Source of the DNA: Galbitalea sp036499165
GTDB lineage: Bacteria; Actinomycetota; Actinomycetes; Actinomycetales; Microbacteriaceae
NCBI GenBank assembly: GCA_036499165.1
Contig: DASYEE010000200.1
Coordinates: forward strand, 1-33,995
Length of the DNA: 33,995 nucleotides
Reading direction: 5' to 3'
Below, piece by piece: positions 15,899 through 23,452 of this stretch; the first letter of the stretch is position 1; every line of letters begins with the position of its first letter. A model generated the notes under the pieces. It saw only the letters and a program-made list of their open reading frames with translations, searched no databases and was not told the origin of the DNA. A program made the translations under genes and the position numbers.

Positions 15899-16861
15899 AT
15901 GAGTGAAATCCTTCTGCTGGGAGGGACGGGATGGCTCGGTCGGAAGATCGTCGAATCAGCGATCGCCGCCGGAAATCGCGTGACGTGCCTGGCGCGCGGC
16001 GAGTCGGGACAGGTTCCGAGCGGAGCAACGCTGGTGCGCGCCGACCGTCGCGCGCCTGGGGCATACGACGAGGTCGCGAGTCGCGACTGGGATGACGTCA
16101 TCGAGGTCTCCTGGGACAATGCGCTGGTGACGCAAGCCCTGGCGGCGCTCGCGCCGCGAGCCGCCCACTGGACGCTGGTGTCGACGATCTCGGTCTACGC
16201 GAGCAACGGCGATACCGGCGCGGACGAAAGCGCGGAAGTCGTCGAGCCACTGGACCTCGACGACTACGGCCAGGCGAAGGTCGCTGCGGAGCGGGCCAGC
16301 GCCGCGGCGCTCGGCGATCGCCTCCTGGCTGCGAGGGCCGGCCTCATCTGCGGACCAGGGGATCCGAGCGACCGATTCGGCTACTGGGTCGCCAGGATGG
16401 CGGCGGCCCCGACCGCGGACATCCTCTCGCCCGAGGCCCCCGGCCGCAGCGTGCAGGCGATCGACGTACGCGATCTTGCGTCCTGGATCGCGTCCGCCCA
16501 GCCGGTGACCGGCACGATCAACGCGATTGGCTCGCGCCACGCCTTTGTCGACGTTCTCGATCGGGCAGCAACGGTCGCCGGCTACTCCGCTGCGCGCGTC
16601 GAAGCAACCGATGACTGGCTCCTGGCGCACGACGTCGGTTACTGGGCGGGCGGGCGCTCGCTTCCGTTGTGGCTTCCGCGCGAGGATGCCGCCATGGCCG
16701 AACGGAGCGACAGTGCCTTCATAGCCGCGGGCGGCATCCGGCGCGACCTGGATGAGACACTTCGCGACGTGTTGGCCAACGAACGCGCGCGCGGCCTCGG
16801 CAGAGCGCGACGCGCTGGGCTTACGCGCGAAGACGAGAGCGAGCTCCTCCGCGATTTGTGA
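15899..16861 (+). CDS. NAD(P)-dependent epimerase/reductase-like protein
   Basis: This 320-residue protein has an N-terminal Rossmann motif LLLGGTGWLGRKIVESAIAAG and a later SDR-type site: the Ser and Tyr region VSTISVYASNG and, at LDLDDYGQAKVAAE, a YxxxK-like YGQAK. It belongs to the extended short-chain dehydrogenase superfamily, close to proteins annotated as NAD-dependent epimerases. The substrate is unknown. ATG at 15899 follows GGGAAGC. It is divergent from pheS and convergent with the methyltransferase gene, whose stop is seven bases away. Confidence 0.85.
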   Translation: MSEILLLGGTGWLGRKIVESAIAAGNRVTCLARGESGQVPSGATLVRADRRAPGAYDEVASRDWDDVIEVSWDNALVTQALAALAPRAAHWTLVSTISVYASNGDTGADESAEVVEPLDLDDYGQAKVAAERASAAALGDRLLAARAGLICGPGDPSDRFGYWVARMAAAPTADILSPEAPGRSVQAIDVRDLASWIASAQPVTGTINAIGSRHAFVDVLDRAATVAGYSAARVEATDDWLLAHDVGYWAGGRSLPLWLPREDAAMAERSDSAFIAAGGIRRDLDETLRDVLANERARGLGRARRAGLTREDESELLRDL

Positions 16862-16868
16862 CAGCGAA

Positions 16869-17669
16869 TCAGGATCGCTGCGCGAACGCCGATTCATAGA
16901 GGCAGACGGATGCGGCCGTAGCGAGATTCATGGATTCTGCTGCGCCATAGATGGGAACGGTGATCGCCCGGTCCGCAAGGTCGTAGTACGCGTCGCTCAG
17001 GCCCCTGGCCTCGTTACCGAAAAGCCACGCCGTCGGCAGGTCGAGTACGCCCTCGCGGCGCGCCGCAAGCAGGTCCTCACCCTTGATGTCGGCGGCGATC
17101 ACCTGTAACCCGGCGATACGGGCGCGGGAGATCACGTCTTCCAGTTCTACGCCGAGCGCGACCGGCAAGTGAAACAGCGAGCCGGTCGTGGCGCGGACGA
17201 CCTTCGGGTTATAGACATCAACACTTCGCCCCGTGAAGATCACGCCGTCGGCGCCCGCGGCATCGGCAGCGCGGATGATCGTGCCGGCGTTGCCCGGGTC
17301 GCGGATCTCTTCGAGGATGGCAATGAGCTTCGGGGTACCCGCAAGGATGTCTTTGACCGAGGTCGGAAACTGGCGACAGGCAGCCACAATGCCCTGGGGC
17401 GTGACGGTGTCGGCCATGCTGTCGAGCACGTCTTCCGTCACGAACTGCACCTCGATGCCGTGCGTCTCGGCGCCCTGGGCGATCTCCGGAAACTTGTCGA
17501 GAGCGGTCGGCGTCGCGTAGAGCTCGACGAGGAGCTCGGCGCGATAACGAAGGGCCTCGGCGACGGCCTGCGGTCCCTCGAGCAAGAACTGTCCGGTCTG
17601 CTGGCGGGCGTCACGTTTGGCAAGTTTGGCGACCCCACGCACCCGCGGGGATCGCGGATTGTCGATCAT
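16869..17669 (-). CDS. TrmH/SpoU-family RNA 2'-O-methyltransferase
   Basis: This 266-residue SPOUT enzyme probably methylates the 2'-OH of an rRNA or tRNA nucleotide using S-adenosylmethionine. All three family motifs are present: EEIRDPGNAGTIIRAADAAG (motif 1), WLFGNEARGL (motif 2) and the knot motif ESMNLATAASVCLYE (motif 3). An N-terminal substrate-binding region precedes them (GQFLLEGPQAVAEAL). The target cannot be told from sequence. It lies downstream of lspA and the infC-rpmI-rplT genes, where such methyltransferases are common in bacteria. Confidence 0.93.
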   Translation of the reverse strand: MIDNPRSPRVRGVAKLAKRDARQQTGQFLLEGPQAVAEALRYRAELLVELYATPTALDKFPEIAQGAETHGIEVQFVTEDVLDSMADTVTPQGIVAACRQFPTSVKDILAGTPKLIAILEEIRDPGNAGTIIRAADAAGADGVIFTGRSVDVYNPKVVRATTGSLFHLPVALGVELEDVISRARIAGLQVIAADIKGEDLLAARREGVLDLPTAWLFGNEARGLSDAYYDLADRAITVPIYGAAESMNLATAASVCLYESAFAQRS

Positions 17670-17678
17670 GTGATCAGC

Positions 17679-18269
17679 CTATTTGTGCGAGGAGGACAAA
17701 TCCTCCGCCGCGCCGCCCTCAGTCCCGCGCATCCGCACGCCCGCGATCATCAGGATGACGACGAAGACGACGCCCCCGACGATCGCGATATCGGCGACGT
17801 TGCCGATGAACAGGTACTTGTAGTCGATGAAGTCGACAACGTAGCCGTGCCCGAAGCCGGGCGCGCGGAAGAGCCGGTCACCGAAGTGGGTCGTTGCTCC
17901 CCCGAAAACGAGTCCGAGACCGACGGACCAGCGCCGTGAGGTCGCGCGCCAGGCGAAATACGCGATGACAATCGCTGCCGCTCCCGAGACGATCGTGAAT
18001 ACCCAGGTGATGCTCGTTCCGGTCGAGAATGCCGCGCCGGGGTTGAAGACCAGTCGGAACGTGATCAGATCACCGATCACGTTGATCGAATTGCCGTCCT
18101 TCAGGTGCACGAGCGCCCACCACTTGGTCAGCTGGTCGATGAGCACCACGATCGCACCGACGGTAATCGTGACCCAGAACAGCCGGTGACCGACGGATGA
18201 CCCAGCCGCGGCATCCCGCTGCGGGTCGGTCTCGGGCGTCTCTGGGGTGGGAACTGTGCTCACGGGCAT
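17679..18269 (-). CDS. lspA: lipoprotein signal peptidase, atypical motif
   Basis: This 196-residue membrane aspartic protease removes the signal peptide of prolipoproteins. It has four hydrophobic segments, VFNPGAAFSTG, VVDFID with one catalytic Asp, and NVADIAI with the second. The block normally GGAxGNxxDR reads GGATTHFGDR, so the usual Gly-Asn is Thr-His; the codons (ACG ACC CAC) are clear. ATG at 18269 is chosen over the longer frame because the extra residues are not membrane-like. A polar N-terminal extension of about 25 residues is present. It sits 29 bases beyond a terminator hairpin, and 9 bases before the methyltransferase gene. Confidence 0.88.
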   Translation of the reverse strand: MPVSTVPTPETPETDPQRDAAAGSSVGHRLFWVTITVGAIVVLIDQLTKWWALVHLKDGNSINVIGDLITFRLVFNPGAAFSTGTSITWVFTIVSGAAAIVIAYFAWRATSRRWSVGLGLVFGGATTHFGDRLFRAPGFGHGYVVDFIDYKYLFIGNVADIAIVGGVVFVVILMIAGVRMRGTEGGAAEDLSSSHK

Positions 18270-18297
18270 CCTTGGTTCTTCGTGCGAGAGACAGAAC

Positions 18298-18330
18298 GAT
18301 CCCCGGCCAGGCACTGCCCGACCGGGGATC
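18298..18330 (-). terminator. terminator hairpin downstream of rplT
   Basis: Perfect 9-bp stem: GATCCCCGG / CCGGGGATC with a 15-base loop, followed on the minus strand by GTTCTGTCTC. It lies about 30 bases beyond the rplT stop. The T-content after the stem is modest, so termination may be partial. Confidence 0.65.
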
Positions 18331-18363
18331 TTCTCGTCATGTGTCTTGACTGGCGCGCGCGAA

Positions 18364-18753
18364 CTACGCTGCGTCGACCCTGGGCGCCGACGTGTCAGCG
18401 GGCAGTGCTGCCTTCGCGGTCGCGACGATGGCGGCGAACGTCGCCGGCTCGTTCACTGCGAGGTCGGCCAGGATGCGACGGTCAACCTCAACGCCGGCCA
18501 GGTTCAGACCCTGGATGAGGCGGTTGTAGGTCAGGCCGTTGGCGCGCGACGCAGCGTTGATCCGCTGGATCCACAGGCGACGGAAGTCGCCCTTCTTCTG
18601 GCGACGGTCACGGTATGCGTAGACGAGGGAGTGAGTGACCTGCTCCTTCGCCTTGCGGTAGAGGCGCGAACGCTGGCCGCGGTAGCCCTCGGCACGCTCG
18701 AGGATGACGCGACGCTTCTTGTGGGCGTTGACCGCCCTTTTTACTCTTGCCAT
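18364..18753 (-). CDS. rplT: 50S ribosomal protein L20 (bL20)
   Basis: This 129-residue protein binds 23S rRNA early in 50S assembly. The highly basic N-terminus MARVKRAVNAHKKRRVILE and RIQRINAASR-like blocks (LWIQRINAASRANGL) are typical. A short acidic/Ala-rich C-terminal tail adds about 10 residues to the usual length. Its ATG follows AAGGGA with an 8-base spacer, and it lies 23 bases after rpmI in the infC-rpmI-rplT operon. In other bacteria L20 represses this operon; I see no L20 binding fold here that I could name. Confidence 0.97.
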   Translation of the reverse strand: MARVKRAVNAHKKRRVILERAEGYRGQRSRLYRKAKEQVTHSLVYAYRDRRQKKGDFRRLWIQRINAASRANGLTYNRLIQGLNLAGVEVDRRILADLAVNEPATFAAIVATAKAALPADTSAPRVDAA

Positions 18754-18776
18754 GATCTGTTCCCTTTACGTCTCTA

Positions 18777-18971
18777 CTACTTGCCGAGCAAGCGCTTGAT
18801 GGTCTTGGCGTCCTGCGGTGCAAGCACGATCTCGCGGTTGAGCCGGCGCGTGACCTTGCTCGACTTCGCTTCGAGGTGGTGGCGCATTCCAGCACCCTGC
18901 TTCATGACCTTGCCGGATCCGGTGAGCTTGAAGCGCTTCTTGGCCCCTGAGTGGGTCTTCTGCTTAGGCAT
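18777..18971 (-). CDS. rpmI: 50S ribosomal protein L35 (bL35)
   Basis: This 64-residue basic protein shows the L35 signature MPKQKTHSGAKKRFKLTGSG and ends in a KRLLGK segment. Its ATG lies inside the end of infC (8-base overlap), so it is likely translated by coupling. It belongs to the infC-rpmI-rplT operon. Confidence 0.97.
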   Translation of the reverse strand: MPKQKTHSGAKKRFKLTGSGKVMKQGAGMRHHLEAKSSKVTRRLNREIVLAPQDAKTIKRLLGK

Positions 18972-19866
18972 TTGTCTCGTCTTTCTTTGGTGCGGCCGCG
19001 GGTTTCGCGGCTGCAGGGGCTTTTGGTGTCGCGACGGCCCTGGGGGCTGCCGGAGTTTTTGGAGCAGCAGCCCTGGGGGTCACTGCGGGTTTCGGTGTTG
19101 CCTTCGGCGCTGCCACCGGTGCGGCAGGAGCCTTAGCGGCGGGCGCCTCAACAACCGGTGTTTCAACGGCCGGTGCCTCAACGGCCGGTGGCTCAACAAC
19201 CGGCGCCTCAACAACGGGCTCCGCCGCGACCGGAGCCGCTTCGACTACAGCCTCGGCTGCCGGTGCCTTCGCAGCCGCGGGGGCCTGCGTCTCAGAGGTT
19301 CGAGCCGGTCGACTATTCGCCGCACGACGCGCTTCTGCTTCTGCCTTTGCTTCCGCCTTGTTCTTCAGCGGACCAATGACCATCACCATGTTTCGACCAT
19401 CGATGGTCGGGGTCGACTCGACCGAACCGAACTCGGCGACATCCTCAGCAAAGCGCTGGAGCAAGCGAACGCCCTGTTCCGGGCGCGACTGCTCGCGACC
19501 GCGGAACAGGATCATTGCCTTGACCTTGTCGCCGGCCTGCAGGAAGCCCTCGGCGCGCTTGCGCTTTGTTTCGTAGTCGTGCTTATCGATCTTCAGTCTG
19601 AAGCGAACCTCTTTGAGGATCGTGTTGGCCTGGTTGCGCCTGGCTTCTTTCGCCTTCTGCGCGGTTTCGTACTTGAACTTGCCGAAGTCCATGATCTTCG
19701 CGACGGGCGGCTTGGAATTGGGAGCAACCTCAACCAAATCCAGGTCGGCCTCTTGAGCCAAACGAATAGCGTCCTCGATGCGGACTACTCCAACCTGCTC
19801 GCCATTGGGGCCAACAAGACGGACTTCCGGAACGCGGATTCGGTCATTGGTACGCGGATCGCTGAT
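18964..19866 (-). CDS. infC: translation initiation factor IF-3, ATC start, extended C-terminal tail
   Basis: This 300-residue factor keeps ribosomal subunits apart and checks start codons. The IF-3 N-domain begins SDPRTNDRIRVPEVRLVG, and the C-domain runs to about residue 185. The start must be ATC at 19866-19864: in-frame TAA and TGA lie just upstream, AGGAG is six bases before it, and the next usual start (TTG, residue 36) would remove conserved sequence. Residues 186-300 are an Ala/Pro/Val/Lys tail with five VVEAP-like pentapeptides. The rare codon suggests autoregulation, as known for infC in other bacteria. It overlaps rpmI by eight bases. Confidence 0.93.
   Translation of the reverse strand: MSDPRTNDRIRVPEVRLVGPNGEQVGVVRIEDAIRLAQEADLDLVEVAPNSKPPVAKIMDFGKFKYETAQKAKEARRNQANTILKEVRFRLKIDKHDYETKRKRAEGFLQAGDKVKAMILFRGREQSRPEQGVRLLQRFAEDVAEFGSVESTPTIDGRNMVMVIGPLKNKAEAKAEAEARRAANSRPARTSETQAPAAAKAPAAEAVVEAAPVAAEPVVEAPVVEPPAVEAPAVETPVVEAPAAKAPAAPVAAPKATPKPAVTPRAAAPKTPAAPRAVATPKAPAAAKPAAAPKKDETNA
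19141..19215 (-). repeat. 15-bp tandem repeats in infC (VVEAP-like pentapeptides)
   Basis: Five degenerate 15-base units encode VVEAP, VVEPP, AVEAP, AVETP and VVEAP within the IF-3 tail (residues 218-242). The DNA units share a CAACGGCCGGTGCCT-like core. Such in-frame repeats can change copy number without breaking the reading frame. Confidence 0.7.
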
Positions 19867-19982
19867 GCGTGTCTCCTCTTATCATTTGGGGGCGCGACCT
19901 GCGACAGTCGCCGCAGGCACCAAAAGAGGAATTTCACGCGACTTTTCAGCCACGACGCCCTGTCTATCTACCGGATTCGCTC

Positions 19983-20013
19983 GTGAATATTCGTATGAAT
20001 TTTCACGGTGAAA
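19983..20013. promoter_or_regulatory. overlapping palindromes in the infC / DUF1844 intergenic region
   Basis: GTGAATATTC (19983-19992), GTAT, then GAATTTTCAC (19997-20006) is a 10-bp inverted repeat with one mismatch. The last TTTCAC (20001-20006) also pairs with GTGAAA (20008-20013) around one base. Three TTTCAC/GTGAA half-sites in 31 bases look like a protein operator. The binding protein is unknown. The site lies about 117 bases upstream of the infC ATC and about 118 bases upstream of the DUF1844 ATG. Confidence 0.4.
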
Positions 20014-20130
20014 CCGGCGGAGCGTTGACCCGGTAACCTTGTGATGCGGTGAACGGGTGGGAGAATCTCCACTTTCGTACCGAGCGCATTGCACTCGGAG
20101 CCTCAAGAAGGATAGCAGAGAGTACAACAC

Positions 20131-20478
20131 ATGAGCGAGCCCGACGACTTCGATGAACTGAACGAGATGCGGGACATCGCGGAAGTCCCCGCCGTCGAGG
20201 TCATTACAACGGTGGCAGTGCATCTCATGAGCGCGGCCGCTGTGAAGCTTGGCCTCGCGGACGACCCGGACGCGCAGGTCGATCTCGACGAGGCACGCAA
20301 GCTGATCACCGCGCTTGCGGGGCTCGTCACCTCTGCGGCATCCGAAATTGGAGACCAGCACGCGAGGCCGTTGCGCGACGGGCTGCGGAGTCTGCAGCTG
20401 GCCTTCCGCGAGGCATCCCAGTTCCCGGATGCCCCTGGGGCCGGCCCGGGCGAGAAATACACCGGGCCCGTCAACTGA
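20131..20478 (+). CDS. DUF1844 family protein
   Basis: The 115-residue acidic protein has a DUF1844-like core: EVITTVAVHLMSAAAVKLGL followed by a predicted helix with LDEARKLITALAGLV and a third helix RSLQLAFREA. The family is small and helical, and its role is unknown. It is divergent from infC, a common arrangement in actinobacteria. A TTGCAC box with an 18-base spacer to TAGCAG upstream could be its promoter, but the -10 is weak and no strong ribosome binding site is near the ATG. Confidence 0.85.
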   Translation: MSEPDDFDELNEMRDIAEVPAVEVITTVAVHLMSAAAVKLGLADDPDAQVDLDEARKLITALAGLVTSAASEIGDQHARPLRDGLRSLQLAFREASQFPDAPGAGPGEKYTGPVN

Positions 20479-20495
20479 TCGAACGGTATCCCCTG

Positions 20496-21296
20496 CTAGA
20501 ACCAGCGCTCGAGCACCTGCGCGACCGCATCGTCGTTGTGGTGTCCGCCGACCTCCGTCGCTGCGAGCTTGACCTCTGGCTCCGCATTTCCCATCGCCAC
20601 TGACCGGCCTGCCCAGCGGAACATGGCGAGGTCGTTGGGCATGTCACCGAAGGCGATCGCCTCAGAAGGCGCGATTCCCCAGCCTTCCGCGAGAGCCGCG
20701 ATCACACCGCCTTTGGACACCCCAGCGCGAGAGATCTCGATCAGGCCTTCGACGCCAGACCGCGTTACTTCGAGGGCGTCGGAGAATCCGTTCGCGAAGG
20801 CATCCCAGACAGCCTCGAATTGGTCGGGCTGGACTCGGATGAGTCCCTTGACGACCGGCCCGTCGCAGATCTCGTGCAGGGAACCGCGCGGCAGGTCATA
20901 GCCCTCGCGGAAGGCCGACTCCCCGCGGATGCCGACGTCGGGCATCCCCTCGACGCCGACGACAAATGCCAGGCCTCGCCCGCGCACCTGAAGCACCGCG
21001 TCCTCGAAGACCGCACCGTCGAGGACGTGAGCTTCGAGCACGTCGCCGGTCGCAAGATCGAGCACGATCGCGCCGTTGTAGCACAGCGCGATCGTGTGAC
21101 CGAGGCTGGCACGCAGAGGGGTGACGATCCTGGCTGGACGCCCCGTCGCGACGACCACACGCGCTCCGTCGGCCGCCGCGCGTTCGATGGCGGCGGCGTT
21201 GCGAGGCGAGACTGTGCCGTCTGTCCCAACGAGCGTGCCATCCAGGTCGACCAGAATGAGCCGGGGCGCAGCTCCCGCGCCGCCCGTGCTATGCAC
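20496..21296 (-). CDS. HAD-superfamily hydrolase (Cof-type)
   Basis: This 266-residue protein has the HAD motifs: LVDLDGTLVG (motif I, nucleophile Asp), VVATGRP (motif II), the Lys of SKGGVIAAL (motif III) and AFGDMPNDLAMF (motif IV). The insert between motifs II and III is the large Cof-type cap. The substrate is probably a small phosphorylated metabolite. GTG at 21296 is chosen because the first strand follows about 16 residues later; it overlaps the preceding SseB-like gene by eight bases. A neighbouring histidine cluster raises the idea of HisN (histidinol phosphatase), but Cof-type enzymes are broad and this is not shown. Confidence 0.85.
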   Translation of the reverse strand: MHSTGGAGAAPRLILVDLDGTLVGTDGTVSPRNAAAIERAAADGARVVVATGRPARIVTPLRASLGHTIALCYNGAIVLDLATGDVLEAHVLDGAVFEDAVLQVRGRGLAFVVGVEGMPDVGIRGESAFREGYDLPRGSLHEICDGPVVKGLIRVQPDQFEAVWDAFANGFSDALEVTRSGVEGLIEISRAGVSKGGVIAALAEGWGIAPSEAIAFGDMPNDLAMFRWAGRSVAMGNAEPEVKLAATEVGGHHNDDAVAQVLERWF

Positions 21297-22041
21297 GGGC
21301 AAGCCGCAACTCGAGCGAGTCGACGCGCCCGGCAATGAGTTCGCTGCGCGACCACCGCTCCTGGAGCCCACCGACAAGCTCATCGAGCGTCGCGCGCCCG
21401 AGCCCGTCCACGAGGGTCAACTGCACGATCAGCTCTGAGCCCGCGAGCCGTGCGTCGGGGTCACCCGGCGCCAGCTGAATTGCGATGACGGCGTCATCGC
21501 CCTCTGTGCCATCCATGAAGGCGCTGAGGACCGACTCGTCAAGGTAGCTCGGCAGCCACGGCTCGCCATTGGCCATAGCCCACAAGGCGGGACGACGAAT
21601 CACGAATTCGGTCTCCGTGGTCGGATCGATGACGACGAGATCCGTTCCCTCGTCGGCCGCGGCAAGCGCGACCCGTCGGCCGTCGGCCGGGATCGGACGC
21701 GCGGCCGGATTCCAGTGCGACATCGCGTCGACCGAGGTGAACGCGGGCAGGACACTGCGGCCATCCGGCGCCTCGACCGTCACGATCGACAGTTCCTGGC
21801 TCTTATCGACCAGGTCACCGTTGTCGTTGGTTCCGGAGTCACCCAGCACGGCAACCAGCGGGATGAGCAGGCGAGACTCCCGGACGGCATCCACAACGTC
21901 CGCCTCTCCCAGCTCGCGGGCGCGGAACCGTCGGATCGCTTCGAGCAGCCGGGGAGGCGCGGATCCGTCGTCGTCGGATGCCGGGGCGTGATCGAAGGAT
22001 CGCCCCGCCCATGGGATGCCTGCCGAGTCGGACGCCGACAT
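21289..22041 (-). CDS. SseB N-terminal-domain protein
   Basis: The 250-residue protein shows the SseB-like arrangement: LLEAIRRFRARELGEADVVDAVRESRLLIPLVA, then SIVTVEAPDGRSVLPAFTSVDAMSHWNP, VIDPTTETEFVIRRPALWAMA and a C-terminal domain. The family has no firm biochemical role. ATG at 22041 shares one base with the hisA stop (TGATG). It is co-directional with the his cluster, so likely part of the operon. The family call is from remembered motifs. Confidence 0.75.
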   Translation of the reverse strand: MSASDSAGIPWAGRSFDHAPASDDDGSAPPRLLEAIRRFRARELGEADVVDAVRESRLLIPLVAVLGDSGTNDNGDLVDKSQELSIVTVEAPDGRSVLPAFTSVDAMSHWNPAARPIPADGRRVALAAADEGTDLVVIDPTTETEFVIRRPALWAMANGEPWLPSYLDESVLSAFMDGTEGDDAVIAIQLAPGDPDARLAGSELIVQLTLVDGLGRATLDELVGGLQERWSRSELIAGRVDSLELRLARA

Positions 22042-22778
22042 CAGTCGCGTGCCGCGACGAGCGCCTCGGGCAGCGTGAATGCGCCCGCGTAGAGCGCCTT
22101 GCCGACGATGGCGCCCTCGACGCCGATGGGAACGAGCGTGCGAAGGTCGACGAGATCCTGGATGCTCGACACTCCCCCAGAGGCGATCACCGGGCGTTCC
22201 GTGCGCGCGCAGACCTCGCGAAGAAGTTCGAGATTGGGCCCGCGCAGGGTGCCGTCTTTCGTGACATCCGTCACAACGTAGCGCGAACATCCCGCCCGCT
22301 CGAGTCGGTCAAGCACGTCCCACAGGTCGCCGCCGTCCCGAGTCCACCCGCGAGCCGCCAGCGTCGTGCCGCGCACGTCGAGCCCGACAGCGATCTGGTC
22401 GCCGTGACTTGCGATCACCCGGTCTGCCCATTCTGGATCTTCGAGTGCGGCGGTGCCGAGGTTGATCCTGCGCGCGCCGGTGGCAAGGGCAGCAGCAAGG
22501 GATGCGTCGTCCCGAATGCCGCCGGACAGCTCGACATTCACGGTGCCTGGGGTGTTACGCACAACGCGCTCGATCAATTCGTAGTTGTTGCCTCGTCCGA
22601 ACGCGGCGTCGAGATCGACGAGATGGATCCACTCCGCGCCCTGGTCCACCCACTCCGCGGCGGCATCCACCGGGTCTCCATAGCTGGTCTCGGATCCCGC
22701 CTCGCCCTGGGTCAGACGAACGGCTTTGCCGTCTGCGACATCGACGGCGGGAAGGAGCGTGAGGGCGGGTGCTGGCAT
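22041..22778 (-). CDS. hisA: phosphoribosyl isomerase A, HisA/TrpF type (PriA-like)
   Basis: This 245-residue (beta/alpha)8 barrel isomerises ProFAR in histidine synthesis. It reads like actinobacterial PriA: LLPAVDVADGKAVRLTQGEAGSETSYG at the start, WIHLVDLDAAFGRG, VELSGGIRDDASLAAALATG, GLDVRGTTLAARGW and VTDVTKDGTLRGPN. PriA enzymes also do the TrpF step of tryptophan synthesis; whether this one does is inferred from similarity. The two catalytic acids in DVAD and DVTKDGT are present. It is 39 bases downstream of hisH. Confidence 0.95.
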   Translation of the reverse strand: MPAPALTLLPAVDVADGKAVRLTQGEAGSETSYGDPVDAAAEWVDQGAEWIHLVDLDAAFGRGNNYELIERVVRNTPGTVNVELSGGIRDDASLAAALATGARRINLGTAALEDPEWADRVIASHGDQIAVGLDVRGTTLAARGWTRDGGDLWDVLDRLERAGCSRYVVTDVTKDGTLRGPNLELLREVCARTERPVIASGGVSSIQDLVDLRTLVPIGVEGAIVGKALYAGAFTLPEALVAARD

Positions 22779-22817
22779 GGGTTCTTTCGGTATCAGGGTT
22801 TCGAGAGTCGGTTGGTG

Positions 22818-23450
22818 TCAGAGCATCGAGAGCCAGTTGCGGAGCAGCTGGATGCCGGGCTCGCCAGACTTCTCTGGGTGAAACTGGGTGGCGGCAAGCG
22901 GTCCGTTCTCGACCGCAGCGAGGAATCGACTGCCGTGCTCTGCCCAGGTGAGGCGGGGCTCGGTGAACGGCGGCATGACATCCATCGTCCAGGCTTGGGC
23001 GGCATACGAGTGGACGAAATAGAAACGCTCGTCACGGATGCCCTCAAAGAGCTGCGACTCCGCGGCAGCTTCGACCGTGTTCCAGCCCATGTGAGGCAAT
23101 ACAGGCGCATCGAGTTCGGTGACGACCCCCGGCCATTGGCCGAGTCCCGGCGTCTGGTTGCCACGCTCGACCCCGTTATCGAACAGGATCTGCATTCCGA
23201 CGCACACCCCAAGCACCGGTCGGCCGCCGGCAAGCCTGCGCTCAATGAGCTCGCCGCCGCGCACGGCGTTCAGCTGCTGCATCACAGCGGAAAATGCCCC
23301 GACTCCTGGCACGAACAGCCCGTCGGCCTCCGTGACTCTGGCGCGATCGCGCGTCAGCTCCACGTCGGCGCCGGCCAGGGCGAGAGCCTTGACTGCGGAA
23401 TGGACGTTGCCGGAGCCGTAGTCGAGGACCACGACGGATGGTCGGCTCAC
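22818..23450 (-). CDS. hisH: imidazole glycerol phosphate synthase, glutamine amidotransferase subunit
   Basis: This 210-residue class I glutaminase supplies ammonia to HisF. The nucleophile Cys is in GVCVGMQILFD near residue 83, with the oxyanion region PGVGAFSAV and the catalytic His/Glu near the C-terminus (FHPEKSG). The start is GTG at 23450, two bases after the hisB stop. The synthase partner hisF is not in this window. Confidence 0.95.
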   Translation of the reverse strand: MSRPSVVVLDYGSGNVHSAVKALALAGADVELTRDRARVTEADGLFVPGVGAFSAVMQQLNAVRGGELIERRLAGGRPVLGVCVGMQILFDNGVERGNQTPGLGQWPGVVTELDAPVLPHMGWNTVEAAAESQLFEGIRDERFYFVHSYAAQAWTMDVMPPFTEPRLTWAEHGSRFLAAVENGPLAATQFHPEKSGEPGIQLLRNWLSML

Positions 23451-23452
23451 GA

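Noticed and set aside
18247..19986. 579-codon open frame on the + strand across rplT, rpmI and infC
   Set aside because: It is a shadow of three conserved genes, with a Cys/Arg/Gly-rich low-complexity stretch that mirrors the IF-3 tail.
19867..20130. L20-binding leader upstream of infC
   Set aside because: A CCTGCG/CGCAGG hairpin is present at about 19900, but nothing resembles the known L20 leader folds of Firmicutes or enterobacteria.
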